Program-made: the position numbers and the translations under genes
Notes under the pieces: generated by a model
Databases searched by the model: none
What the model was told of the DNA's origin: nothing
What the model saw: only the letters and a program-made list of their open reading frames with translations
Shown: positions 16,758 through 25,737 of the stretch, in pieces
Layout: each line of letters starts with the position of its first letter
How positions within the stretch are numbered: position 1 is the stretch's first letter
Source of the DNA: an uncultured Treponema sp.
Lineage (GTDB): Bacteria; Spirochaetota; Spirochaetia; Treponematales; Treponemataceae
NCBI GenBank assembly: GCA_937923945.1
Contig: CALDWC010000080.1
Location: forward strand, 1 to 38,190
Direction: 5' to 3'
DNA length: 38,190 nucleotides

Positions 16758-18269
16758 ATGAAACTGAAAAGTATCGGTTATGTTTTAGCAATCGTTGTTC
16801 TCAGTATTGCAGCGATTTCCTTTATTTGGATTCCGTCAATGGGCGGTTTCGGCGGTGTTAAAGTGTTGGCGTCGTGGGATGGAAATTCCATAACGAATGA
16901 GCCTGCGTCGCCTTTTTATACAAAGCTCCAGTATGTTCAGCGTATGTTTGAAACGTTCGGCGGCGGTGCTCCCGATACACCGGAAGGGCAGCAATATTTT
17001 AATTATCAAATGACGAACACGGCGATGACCGCGGCTCTTGTTGATTTGGCGATGCAAACCGAGGTTGAAAAATGCGGCTATGTTCCGACTGACAAGCTGG
17101 TGAATATGAACCTTATTAAACAGTTTTCCGATCCTCAAACGGGGCTCTATTCAGCGGAAGCGTATCAAAAAACACCGGAAGCGGAAAAGCTGAAACTCCG
17201 TACGCAAACCGTTGCAGAACTGAAACGAAGCCGCTACATTCAGGATGTGTTCGGATACGGTGATGCATTTGGGGTAAAAATAAGCTCAAAAGAAGCAAAC
17301 TTTGTTGCGGGAATGAGCAGTGAAAAACGCTCGATTCAATATGTTAACTTTCGTCCGACGAGTTTCCCGAGTGAAAAAGTGAAAGCCTATGCCGAAGAGC
17401 ATGCCGATTTGTTCGTAAAGCACGATCTTTCTATTGTCTCTTTTCAAGATGAAAAAGCGGCAACGACTGTTTCAAAAGAAATCTTGAAAGGTTCGGTAAC
17501 CTTTGAAGAAGCAATGAAAAATCAAAGCACTGCGATTACCAATTCCTACGTTGATGCAAACGGAGCCTTAATTAACTCATACCGAAAAGATTTGAACGCT
17601 CTTTTTCCGAACGCGGAAGATTTAGCAAAAGTGGTAAACTTAAAAGCGGGCGAAGTCAGCTCGCCGGTTAAAATGAATGCGCTGTATGTTGTTCTCAAGT
17701 GCAATGCCGATCCGGTTCAGCCCGATTTTACGGACACCGCATTATTGGAACAAGTTTCGTACTATATGCGCCAATATGAAAAAGGCATTATCGAAGACTA
17801 CTTGGTCGCTCATGCAAACGATTTTATTAAAGCGGCTCAGGAAAAAGGTTTCAATGATGCAGCGCTTGAATTTTTAGTTAAGCCGACAAAAACGGAGCAG
17901 TTTCCTCTCAATTACGGGAACTCAAAATTTTTATCGATGTTGCCGACTGGCGATTCGCTCATCACGAGCATCACTCGGAACGAAGAATTTTTGAAAACAA
18001 TATTTAGCTTGAAAGAAGGTGAATTTTCAAAGCCGTTTTTAATCAATGAAAGCGCCGTTGTTGCAGTGGTTGATAAAATTACGCCGGCTGAAGAAGCTTC
18101 CAAATCGACGGTTTCGCTGTATAAAAGCGAGAACCGAAACTGGACTGAATATTACGCGCTTGCACTTATAACGGGACAATTCCCGTTGCCGATTGCGCAG
18201 TCAACGGTTATTGACTATATTGTCAGCAACCCGAAAGCAAAAAACAATTTATACAAGTTTGAAAATTAA
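16758..18269 (+). CDS. PpiD/SurA-like periplasmic folding factor
   Basis: A 503-residue protein with one N-terminal membrane segment (about 7-25) and no lipobox, then a long periplasmic part. The region from about 40 to 180 looks like the helical SurA N-terminal chaperone domain. Two segments, LKAGEVSSPVKMNALYVV (about 297-314) and LKEGEFSKPFLINESAVV (about 416-433), have the shape of the parvulin strand motif, as if two degenerate rotamase domains were present. PpiD-type proteins help outer-membrane and periplasmic proteins fold, and some have lost isomerase activity. The DUF115 gene starts at the next base after the stop, so the two are cotranscribed. The chaperone assignment is fairly sure, isomerase activity is not. 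Confidence 0.82.
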   Translation: MKLKSIGYVLAIVVLSIAAISFIWIPSMGGFGGVKVLASWDGNSITNEPASPFYTKLQYVQRMFETFGGGAPDTPEGQQYFNYQMTNTAMTAALVDLAMQTEVEKCGYVPTDKLVNMNLIKQFSDPQTGLYSAEAYQKTPEAEKLKLRTQTVAELKRSRYIQDVFGYGDAFGVKISSKEANFVAGMSSEKRSIQYVNFRPTSFPSEKVKAYAEEHADLFVKHDLSIVSFQDEKAATTVSKEILKGSVTFEEAMKNQSTAITNSYVDANGALINSYRKDLNALFPNAEDLAKVVNLKAGEVSSPVKMNALYVVLKCNADPVQPDFTDTALLEQVSYYMRQYEKGIIEDYLVAHANDFIKAAQEKGFNDAALEFLVKPTKTEQFPLNYGNSKFLSMLPTGDSLITSITRNEEFLKTIFSLKEGEFSKPFLINESAVVAVVDKITPAEEASKSTVSLYKSENRNWTEYYALALITGQFPLPIAQSTVIDYIVSNPKAKNNLYKFEN

Positions 18270-19943
18270 GTGTCAAAGCAATATCCTATTGAAGAGCCGT
18301 TTTTGATTTCAAACGAAAACGGCTCTTCCGTTTTATATCGAGGCAAAGCGCTGTATTCGCGGTATGCTCCTACACGGAGTATTTTGCACGTTATTACACA
18401 TACGGCATTTCAGTCGCGTACCCTCGTGCTCCTCGCATCGCCGGTGTTGGATTACGGTATCCGGGAGATTTTACAAAAGCTGGATGCGCGCTCTTTTTTG
18501 CTGGCGGTTCAACCGGATAAAGTGCTGTATAATTTTTCTCTGCAGTATGCACGGGAGCCGTATTTTACTTTTTTCCGAAACGAGTGTGTCAATTTTCGTT
18601 TTGTAACTGCCGGTGCTCACGATGAATTTTTCTCTGAAGTGCTGCGCCTTGATATGCAATATGATTTTTCCCGTTGTATTATGATTCACTCCTCGATTCT
18701 TCCCGTAAGCGATGCTGCGCAAAAAACTTTTTTTGATATGGTACAACACCGCATGGATGAGTACTTCAAAGCGAAAGCGATTAACCGTTTGACATTGATA
18801 AAAATGGGACACGGCATCGCGGCAAATTTTTTTAAAAACTTAAAAGAAACGGTTGAATCAAATAGTCCGATATTCACAGTTGCGGGCATAACCGTTAAAA
18901 AACCGATTTTGATTATCGGTGCGGGTAATTCGTTCGATGCAGCCGCCGAAAAAATTGCACGCTTTCGCGAACGCTTTTTTATTATCGCGGTTGATGCTGC
19001 GGCAAAAGCGCTTGCCGAAACAATACAGCCGGATGCGGTGGTGATGCTTGAGTCTCAGCCTTTTATTACGGCGGCTTTTATCGGTTTCAGCAGTACGGCG
19101 TACTCAAAGCCGCCGATTCTGTTTGCCGACTTTACTTCACAGCCATCCGTTCTCAAATTCGCGCGGCAACTGGGGGCGCCGGTTGTTTTTTACTTTACGG
19201 AATATGCTTCCGCCTTGTTTTTGGCGCGGTTTAAAAATGCCGTATACACGTCTGGCAGTTTTGAAAGTGTCGGCTCGGTCGGTTTGAGTGCCGTACAAAT
19301 TGCGTTATCTTTGCGAAGCGGCATAGAGGTGCCGATATTTGTAAACGGCTTGGATTTTGGATATGAAAAAAATTTTACGCATTCAAAGTACAGTTTTCAA
19401 GTTGCCCGCCGTTTTGATACTGCAACAAAACTAGCCCCGCTTTATGATGGGGTAATTTTTTTTGATGACAGTGTACAAAAGTTGGGCAACGGAGAAACCG
19501 ATTTTTTTTCAACGCCGGTACTTCAATCATACAGCCGAATTTTTACCAAAATGCAGCAAACGGAACAAAATGTGTATTCACTGGAAACATTTGCACGTCC
19601 AAGTGATAAAACCTTTTCACTTGAACAAGCCGTTCAGATGACGAATGATTTCCGCGATGTGGAAATGAGCGGAGTTTGGCAAATGCCGAAGGACAAAACT
19701 GTTCGGGAAAATATACGCCGCTACCTTGATGAAACGGTAGCCGACTTGGAAACGCTGCGGGAATGTTTATCGGGGCGAATCAAATTACCGGATGCTGAAT
19801 TACAAAAACTCCTTTTAAAAAATGATTTTTTGTATGTACATTTTCCCGATTATTCGAAAAATATGGGAGATATTATTCTTGAACAAAATTTTTTAAATCG
19901 GATTAGCATTGAGGTCGCCTATTTTTTAAAATTCTTACGGTGA
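18270..19943 (+). CDS. Maf-like DUF115 protein (motility accessory factor family)
   Basis: A 557-residue protein. The central part has the Maf/DUF115 (MptE-like) core: KPILIIGAGNSFDAA (211-225), then IIAVDAAAKALAETIQPD (238-255) with VVMLESQ. Maf proteins in Campylobacter, Aeromonas and Clostridium transfer nonulosonic acids to flagellin, and treponeme flagellins are known to be glycosylated. The N-terminal 180 residues are a less conserved domain with VLLASPVLDYGIREILQKL, and the C-terminal 100 are helical. The start is a GTG at 18270, immediately after the upstream stop, with no clear ribosome binding site. Together with the cytidylyltransferase fusion at 9440 it suggests flagellin glycosylation, though no flagellin gene is here. 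Confidence 0.83.
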   Translation: MSKQYPIEEPFLISNENGSSVLYRGKALYSRYAPTRSILHVITHTAFQSRTLVLLASPVLDYGIREILQKLDARSFLLAVQPDKVLYNFSLQYAREPYFTFFRNECVNFRFVTAGAHDEFFSEVLRLDMQYDFSRCIMIHSSILPVSDAAQKTFFDMVQHRMDEYFKAKAINRLTLIKMGHGIAANFFKNLKETVESNSPIFTVAGITVKKPILIIGAGNSFDAAAEKIARFRERFFIIAVDAAAKALAETIQPDAVVMLESQPFITAAFIGFSSTAYSKPPILFADFTSQPSVLKFARQLGAPVVFYFTEYASALFLARFKNAVYTSGSFESVGSVGLSAVQIALSLRSGIEVPIFVNGLDFGYEKNFTHSKYSFQVARRFDTATKLAPLYDGVIFFDDSVQKLGNGETDFFSTPVLQSYSRIFTKMQQTEQNVYSLETFARPSDKTFSLEQAVQMTNDFRDVEMSGVWQMPKDKTVRENIRRYLDETVADLETLRECLSGRIKLPDAELQKLLLKNDFLYVHFPDYSKNMGDIILEQNFLNRISIEVAYFLKFLR

Positions 19944-19962
19944 ATAAAACCGATGGAGCGAC

Positions 19963-19991
19963 TTGCATAAAACGGTAAAATCGTATATAAT
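19963..19991 (+). promoter_or_regulatory. Candidate promoter of pheT
   Basis: TTGCAT, 17 bp, TATAAT; a leader of about 20 nt leads to GAGGTAGGT directly before the ATG at 20016. Confidence 0.7.
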
Positions 19992-20015
19992 GCTCACCCA
20001 TAGACTGAGGTAGGT

Positions 20016-21734
20016 ATGCCAAAAATTGAAGTAAATGAAAAGTTGTTTTTTGATTTAGTTGAAACGCAGTACGATTATGCCACACTTGAAAAAGAGCTAT
20101 CGTATGCGAAAGCTGAGCTCGATGAAATTCCGACCGAAGCGGAAAAAGAAAAACGCACGATCAAAATTGAATTGAACGATACGAATCGACCTGATTTATG
20201 GTCGACAGCGGGACTCGCTCGTCTTTTGCGTATTCACCGTACCAGTCGAATGACTTCTACTACCTATGATGAGTTTATCTCGACGAAGTTTAAATCGCGT
20301 GAATCCGAAAACCGTGTAGTGAAAGTTAATGCCACTTTGAAGGGTATTCGCCCTTTTATGACGGCATTTGTAATTTCAGGAAAACCAATCAGTAATGAAA
20401 TGCTCATTGATATTATTCAAACGCAGGAAAAACTCTGCTCAAATTTTGGACGCAAGCGAAAATCGTTTTCGATGGGCGTGTACCGTATTCAAAGCGTACA
20501 ATGGCCGCTGCACTATACAACGGCGGAGCCTGAATTAAAATTTATTCCGCTTGGGACATCTTCACCGATGAGTTTAAGTGAAATTTTACAGCAACATCCG
20601 AAAGGCGTTGAGTATGCGGATATTTTAAAATCGTTTGACCGTTACCCGATACTGAAAGATGACAACGACAAAATATTATCATTTCCGCCGATTATCAACA
20701 GTGCGGATATCGGTGCCGTACAAGTCGGCGACTCGGATCTACTCGTTGAATTTACCGGCGTCAACATGGATGCGCTGCTGCTCGCAACGAATATTGTTGC
20801 ATGTGACTTTTATGATGCCGGCTATAAAATTTTACCGGTAACGATTGTTCATGAATATGACACCGGGTATGGTACGACCATTACTTCGCCGTATTATTTT
20901 CAAACGCCTGCACGGACAACATTGGAAGCGGTGAATAAATTGCTAGGAACCGAATTGACTTTGAGCGAAGTGCAAGATGCGCTCAAAAAAATGGATTGCA
21001 AAATTGATATCGCCGATAATACTATTACCGTGTATCCTAGCGCATACCGAAATGATTTTTTGCACGAAGTGGATATTATTGAAGATGTAATGATGGGCAT
21101 CGGGGTTGAAAATTTTGAGCCGGAGTCTCCGCAGGATTTCACCGTCGGCAGGTTGTTGCCGATTACTCAAATCGGACGAAATTTGAAATCAATTATGGTT
21201 GGACTGGGTTTTCAGGAAATGATTATGAACTATCTCGGTTCTCGGAAAGACTTTATTGAAAACATGCTTTTTGATGAAAGTAAAATTATTGAAATTGCAA
21301 ACCCGATGAGCGAAAACTACAACATTCTCCGTTCGTCGGTGTTGCCGAGTTTGTTTATCGCTGAAAGTTCATCCGCAACAGCCGTGTATCCGCATAAAAT
21401 TTTTGAGTTCGGTAAAATTGCGTACCTCCAGCCCAAACAAAATACCGGTACGGAAACGACGGATTCGATCGGCTTTTTGTTTGTTTCGCAAGATGCAAAT
21501 TATAACGAAGCGGCAAGTATTGTGTCAACGCTTTTTTACTTTTTGGATATTCCGTATCAAGTGCGCGAAAGTCATGAAACGCTCTATATCGGCGGGCGCC
21601 AAGCGGTTATTACCGTTGACGGTACAGACGTCGGTTATTTCGGAGAAGTCGCTCCGCAGATTCTTGCAAATTGGGGAATCCAAAATCCGGCAGTCGCTTG
21701 CGAAATTGACATCCGAAAATGTTATAAATTGTAG
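20016..21734 (+). CDS. pheT: Phenylalanyl-tRNA synthetase beta subunit, archaeal/spirochaete type
   Basis: The beta subunit of PheRS, which with PheS charges tRNA-Phe. At 572 residues it is much shorter than the roughly 800-residue bacterial form and lacks the N-terminal tRNA-binding-like domain and the C-terminal anticodon-binding domain, as in archaea, eukaryotes and spirochaetes. Visible features are LNDTNRPDLWSTAGLARLL (about 53-71, the B1 region), the B3/B4 segment with SFSMGVYRIQ, the B5 region ending YPSAYRNDFLHEVDIIEDV, and the catalytic-like core ending FGEVAPQILANWGI. pheS is not adjacent. The gene has its own promoter and a bidirectional terminator after the stop. Confidence 0.95.
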   Translation: MPKIEVNEKLFFDLVETQYDYATLEKELSYAKAELDEIPTEAEKEKRTIKIELNDTNRPDLWSTAGLARLLRIHRTSRMTSTTYDEFISTKFKSRESENRVVKVNATLKGIRPFMTAFVISGKPISNEMLIDIIQTQEKLCSNFGRKRKSFSMGVYRIQSVQWPLHYTTAEPELKFIPLGTSSPMSLSEILQQHPKGVEYADILKSFDRYPILKDDNDKILSFPPIINSADIGAVQVGDSDLLVEFTGVNMDALLLATNIVACDFYDAGYKILPVTIVHEYDTGYGTTITSPYYFQTPARTTLEAVNKLLGTELTLSEVQDALKKMDCKIDIADNTITVYPSAYRNDFLHEVDIIEDVMMGIGVENFEPESPQDFTVGRLLPITQIGRNLKSIMVGLGFQEMIMNYLGSRKDFIENMLFDESKIIEIANPMSENYNILRSSVLPSLFIAESSSATAVYPHKIFEFGKIAYLQPKQNTGTETTDSIGFLFVSQDANYNEAASIVSTLFYFLDIPYQVRESHETLYIGGRQAVITVDGTDVGYFGEVAPQILANWGIQNPAVACEIDIRKCYKL

Positions 21735-21768
21735 GTTGCAGCGTAAACTAAAGAAACGATTTCATAAA

Positions 21769-21799
21769 AAAAAGGTCTGCATCATCCGCAGACCTTTTT
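21769..21799. terminator. Bidirectional intrinsic terminator
   Basis: AAAAAGGTCTGC, a 7-nt loop and GCAGACCTTTTT form a perfect 12-bp stem with A and T tracts on both sides. It serves pheT (+) and the M42 peptidase gene (-), which converge on it. Confidence 0.93.
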
Positions 21800-21833
21800 C
21801 ATTTTTAAGAATATTGAAGAGTGTAAAATGCGG

Positions 21834-22862
21834 TTATTTTTCCATAATATAGGCTTCCACCAGTTTTTGCGTATTTTCGACCGCGTCCAAATGTGTTCGC
21901 TCGTAGTGGTGCGTTGCGTGTACACCGGGACCCATACAGGCGAATCGGATATCGCGACCGGTTTTGATAAATGCTGTCGCATCAGATCCGTAATGATTCA
22001 TCACATCGGTTTCGTACGCGATACCGTTTTTAATGGCGAGATCCTCCAGTTTTTTACGCAAAGGATAATCGTACGGTGTTGCGCCGTCTTTCGCCATAAT
22101 CGTAACTGCGTGTTCGCATGAAGCCTGCCCGCCGCCGACCGTCCCGATATCAACCGCCAAAAGTTCAAACGCATCTTCGGGGATACCGCTCAAACCGTGC
22201 CCGACTTCTTCGTAATTGCTGATAAAAAAGTACGTGGTATACGCCGGCTTTTTTTTGCTTTCAACCAAATCTTTAAGCGTTCCCATCAAAATTGCAACAC
22301 TGATTTTATCATCCAAAAAGCGCGACTTTAAAAAGCCGGTTTCCGTTTCAACGGTGCGCGGATCAAAAACCACAAAGTCTCCGACGTTGATTCCTGCTTT
22401 TTTCGTTTCTTCTTTCGATGAAGTTACAATATCCAGCCGCATTTCAAATTCATCGAGTGAACGTTCGTTTTTTCCGACATCATCAAAAATATGAACGGAA
22501 GCTTTGGTCGGTAAACCGGTACCGCTTATTAGTTTGCCTTCTCGGGTAATCACAAAAAGGTTTTCGCCTTCAATGTTGGTCATCGGAAAACCGCCGATGT
22601 TCATCAGTTTGAGCCAGCCGTTACTCTTAATTTCACGAACCATCGCTCCGAGCGTGTCCGTATGCGAACTGACAACCCGTGATTTCGTTGTATCAAGCCC
22701 CTCAATTTTTGCACAAATCGCACCTTTTATCGTCCGCTTGCACGGTACGCCGAGTTTTTTAAATTCGGCTTCTAAAAGATCCATGGCTTTTTCGGTATAG
22801 CCGGTTGGGCTGTGAACCGCAAGCAATTTTTTTGCAAAATCAACGGTATAATGTAAATCCAT
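21834..22862 (-). CDS. M42 family metallo-aminopeptidase
   Basis: A cytoplasmic zinc/cobalt aminopeptidase of the M42 (tetrahedral, FrvX-like) family, 342 residues, the usual length. Metal-site motifs are visible: SSHTDT with His67 and Asp69, RFLDDK, NYEEVGHG with the base and ligand glutamates, AVDIG, and the C-terminal GVHATHHYERTHL. GGAG stands 5 nt before the ATG at 22862. It is the last gene of a purF-hydrolase-peptidase run and ends at the shared terminator. It probably trims peptides for amino-acid supply, which is typical of treponemes. Confidence 0.95.
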   Translation of the reverse strand: MDLHYTVDFAKKLLAVHSPTGYTEKAMDLLEAEFKKLGVPCKRTIKGAICAKIEGLDTTKSRVVSSHTDTLGAMVREIKSNGWLKLMNIGGFPMTNIEGENLFVITREGKLISGTGLPTKASVHIFDDVGKNERSLDEFEMRLDIVTSSKEETKKAGINVGDFVVFDPRTVETETGFLKSRFLDDKISVAILMGTLKDLVESKKKPAYTTYFFISNYEEVGHGLSGIPEDAFELLAVDIGTVGGGQASCEHAVTIMAKDGATPYDYPLRKKLEDLAIKNGIAYETDVMNHYGSDATAFIKTGRDIRFACMGPGVHATHHYERTHLDAVENTQKLVEAYIMEK

Positions 22863-22896
22863 AAAAACTCCTCTTGTATTTTGTGAATATAATTTT

Positions 22897-23721
22897 TTAC
22901 GCTTTTAAAAATTCTATTACTCGTTTGGCAATTTGTTCACGTTCACTATCGTCAATGAGCATATGTGAACTTTCCTCAACGGAAAAAAAGTCGTGCGGCG
23001 CTTTCATTTTTTCATGGACCAAGTCGTGCACTTTAAAAGGGACTACCGCATCTTTTTTGGAGAGCACAATCAACGTCTCCGCTTTGATATACTCCAAATG
23101 TTTTGTTGCCAGTTTCATCAACTTGAGTAAATCGACCAATTTTGGAACGTACACACCGTTTAGATAATCAGCTTGCGCTTTTTTAAATTCAGACTCATGG
23201 CACAGAGAAATCGGCTGCATTGGTACCGTCTTGACAAAGAACTGAGCGAGCGGGGCAAGCGAAATCCGCTTATCGACGGTCATAAATGCCGGCGCAAATA
23301 AAATAAGCTTTTCAGGGTTAAAGTGCGCTGCAATGAGCCCTGCAAGTAAGCCTCCCATCGAATGCCCCGCGACGAATACCCGTTCATGCTTTGACGCGAT
23401 ATCGATGTACGTATCACACACGCAGCGGAGCCAATCCTTCCAGGTGCTTGCCAAAAAGTCTTTTGCGTTCGTGCCGTGTCCCGGCAACCGTGGAACATAC
23501 ACCGTGTAACCGGCATCATTGAGTTGTCTTCCCAACCAGGTAAACGCATACGGGGAACCCATAAATCCGTGAATCAAAAGAATTGCCGGCGCCGTAGTCA
23601 AGCCCTTAAATACCAACGAATGCCCAAAGCGGGATGTGGTGCAAGGATAATTATCTAAAAACATACGCAGCAACATAGTACAAAAAAAAATTAAAAAAGT
23701 AAAGAGGTCGCATTGCCTCAA
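22897..23721 (-). CDS. Alpha/beta hydrolase, carboxylesterase or monoacylglycerol lipase-like
   Basis: A 274-residue protein with an alpha/beta hydrolase core: oxyanion region LLIHGFMGSP, then RLPGHGT, nucleophile elbow GHSMGG, an acid in SKKDAVVPF and the histidine in ESSHMLIDD. This resembles Est30-like carboxylesterases and monoacylglycerol lipases. The frame opens at 23721, 20 nt after the purF stop, but the first 15-20 residues are hydrophobic and unlike the family; the ATG at 23664 (MFLDNYPCTT) may be the true start. Neither has a convincing ribosome binding site. The substrate is unknown. Confidence 0.88.
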   Translation of the reverse strand: MRQCDLFTFLIFFCTMLLRMFLDNYPCTTSRFGHSLVFKGLTTAPAILLIHGFMGSPYAFTWLGRQLNDAGYTVYVPRLPGHGTNAKDFLASTWKDWLRCVCDTYIDIASKHERVFVAGHSMGGLLAGLIAAHFNPEKLILFAPAFMTVDKRISLAPLAQFFVKTVPMQPISLCHESEFKKAQADYLNGVYVPKLVDLLKLMKLATKHLEYIKAETLIVLSKKDAVVPFKVHDLVHEKMKAPHDFFSVEESSHMLIDDSEREQIAKRVIEFLKA

Positions 23722-23740
23722 GAATTACCGCTATTTTGTT

Positions 23741-25174
23741 TTATTCGAACGAATCTTTTTCGGCAGTTTGGGAAACATCAACGGGGTAGTTTCCGGTAAA
23801 ACAGGCGGTGCAGTATTCGCCGGAAGCGCCCGCTTCATATAAGCCGGCTTTGAGTTCGTCAACGGTTAAAAAGTCGAGACTGTCGGCTCCGATGTACGTG
23901 CAGATTTCTTCAATACTCCGGTTATGCGCGATTAACTTTTGTAAACCGCCCATGTCGACACCCATGTAGCAGGGGAAGCGGAGGGGCGGACAGGCAATGC
24001 GGACATGAATTTTTTTTGCACTGGCTGAACGGAGCATTTCGATTAAATGGCGGATTGTAGTTCCCCGTACGATACTGTCATCCACGACAACAATATCTTT
24101 ACCGCGAATCACTTGCGGTAACACATTGAATTTCATTGCGACGCCCTGCTCGCGCAATTTTTGTGTTGGCTGAATAAACGTGCGGGCTATATAGCGGTTT
24201 TTGGATAAGCCTTCGTTGTAAGGAATCCCGGAACCTTGAGCAAAACCGATCGCACTGGAGCGGGCAGAGTCGGGAACGGCAATCACCACATCGGCTTTAA
24301 CGCCGTGGTTTTGCGCTAAAATCTTTCCGAATTGAACACGGGCAACGTGAACCGATGCGTTATTCCAGACCGTGTCGGTACGCGCAAAATATACAAACTC
24401 AAAAATGCAGGAGGCGGTATGTTCCGCTTGAGGAATCGTACCTGATCGGTTTATACCCGTTTCATCTATTTTATAAATTTCACCGGGACCGACTTCAAAA
24501 AAATCGGTGCAACCGATTGTTTCCATTGCACAGGATTCACTTGCCGCGACGAGCATTTCATTTTTGATTGTGCCGGCACAAAGCGGGCGAAATCCCCACG
24601 GATCACGCGCAATGTAAATCGCATCCAAAGTCAACACAATAATTGAAAACGCCCCTTGCCACTCTTTCATGCAGGATGCAATCCGGTCCGTCCACGTGCT
24701 CCCTTTTGCGGCGGCGAGCATCATGACCATAACTTCCGTGTCGCTCGTCGATGAAAGTCCTACTCCGCTTTGCAAAAGTTTTTTCCGCAAGCTCGGGGCA
24801 TTAACTAAGTTGCCGTTGTGAGCGAGAGCAATCGGACCGTACTGCGTTTCAATGCAAAAAGGCTGTATGTTTTGTTTTGTTGAAGCTCCCGTTGTTGAAT
24901 AACGGGTATGCCCGACACCGGCATGACCTTGTAAGCGGGTTATATCCGTTTCGGTAAATGCTGCCGAAACGAGTCCGGGATTTTTTTGTGCGTGAATATT
25001 TTTACCGTTGGAAACGGCAATACCAGCCGCTTCTTGACCGCGGTGCTGGAGTGCAAAAAGAGCATAAAAGAGAGTACGTGACGTTTCGCTTAAATCTTCG
25101 TCAGGATTATTATATGAATGTAAATTCCACACTGCGGCAACACCGCATTCTTCGTGTAAATCAGAATCGAACAT
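23741..25174 (-). CDS. purF: Amidophosphoribosyltransferase
   Basis: PurF makes phosphoribosylamine from PRPP and glutamine, the first step of purine synthesis. The 477-residue protein has the N-terminal glutaminase with the catalytic cysteine in EECGV (Cys10, exposed after removal of a short propeptide), the GHTRYSTTG loop, the PRPP motif VVVDDSIVRGTT in the second half, and the late CTACFTGNYP seen in Fe-S-bearing relatives. GAGGT lies 6 nt before the ATG at 25174. No other purine gene is adjacent. It heads the operon with the hydrolase and the M42 peptidase. Two TATAAT-like boxes lie just upstream, without a clear -35. Confidence 0.96.
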   Translation of the reverse strand: MFDSDLHEECGVAAVWNLHSYNNPDEDLSETSRTLFYALFALQHRGQEAAGIAVSNGKNIHAQKNPGLVSAAFTETDITRLQGHAGVGHTRYSTTGASTKQNIQPFCIETQYGPIALAHNGNLVNAPSLRKKLLQSGVGLSSTSDTEVMVMMLAAAKGSTWTDRIASCMKEWQGAFSIIVLTLDAIYIARDPWGFRPLCAGTIKNEMLVAASESCAMETIGCTDFFEVGPGEIYKIDETGINRSGTIPQAEHTASCIFEFVYFARTDTVWNNASVHVARVQFGKILAQNHGVKADVVIAVPDSARSSAIGFAQGSGIPYNEGLSKNRYIARTFIQPTQKLREQGVAMKFNVLPQVIRGKDIVVVDDSIVRGTTIRHLIEMLRSASAKKIHVRIACPPLRFPCYMGVDMGGLQKLIAHNRSIEEICTYIGADSLDFLTVDELKAGLYEAGASGEYCTACFTGNYPVDVSQTAEKDSFE

Positions 25175-25361
25175 AACAATACCTCAAATAAAAGTGAATT
25201 ATACAACATTATAAAAAAAACTACTAGAGGGCGATTAATGTAAATCTTTTATGATAAAAAATCTTTTAAAAACTGACATAATTAAGTAAAAATTATTGAC
25301 AAGTAAAAAATATTGTGTCGGAATAAACTCTAGAATAGGGGCCTTTATGAAAAGAAAAGTT
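25175..25361. other. Gene-free stretch between purF and the split repeat
   Basis: AT-rich spacer. It contains a TTGACA at 25296-25301 without a fitting -10 box, and an ATG at 25347 whose frame stops after nine codons inside the repeat. No gene or RNA could be recognised here. Confidence 0.5.
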
Positions 25362-25552
25362 TTAAGGAGGTACTGATTAATTCAATCGAGAATTGAGGGC
25401 ATCTTTCAAAAACTCTGGTTAGATTTTTCGAGACTTCTTTTTAATACCTACATTTAAAATATATTGTTTCAAAAATGTTCAGAATCTACGATATTATACT
25501 GATATAGGAAGGCTGTTATACGCGTCAAGCCTTTAATCAGCGCTTCCATAAG
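25362..25552 (+). repeat. Intergenic repeat split by a 114-bp insert
   Basis: The left end (25362-25406) runs TTAAGGAGGTACTGATTAA, hairpin 2 and GGGCATCTTT. The right end (25521-25552) runs CGCGTCAAGCCTTTAATCAG and on to CTTCCATAAG. In the full copies these parts are joined by about 17 bp of hairpin 1; here 25407-25520, an AT-rich sequence without an ORF, takes its place. The copy lies in the gap before the decarboxylase gene. Confidence 0.75.
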
Positions 25553-25651
25553 ACCGCGAAAGTCATGATTCCGTTCTCTTAGAAACAGTAGAATCGAGAG
25601 GAAAATTCTGTTCATTTCTCAAAATAATTTCAAAAAATACTTAAAAAGTGC

Positions 25652-25680
25652 TTGACATAAATCTGAAATACTTATATATT
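25652..25680 (+). promoter_or_regulatory. Strong candidate promoter of the decarboxylase gene
   Basis: TTGACA, 17 bp, TATATT, followed by a leader of about 50 nt and AGGAGG before the ATG at 25738. It places the transcription start after the first in-frame ATG at 25648, which excludes the longer ORF. Confidence 0.8.
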
Positions 25681-25737
25681 CAGTTGCTAAAAAGTATCTT
25701 TTTAAGCTTTAGTTTAGCTTTTTTAGGAGGCTTCATA

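Noticed and set aside
25296..25301. TTGACA as a promoter -35 box
   Set aside because: No acceptable -10 box at 16-18 bp; a proper promoter for the decarboxylase gene lies at 25652-25680.
25364..25370. AAGGAGG as a ribosome binding site
   Set aside because: It is part of the repeat terminus shared with other copies and has no start codon downstream.
25347..25376. Nine-codon ORF (MKRKVLRRY) as a gene interrupted by the repeat
   Set aside because: The frame stops as soon as it enters the repeat, and no continuation is seen on the other side of the element.
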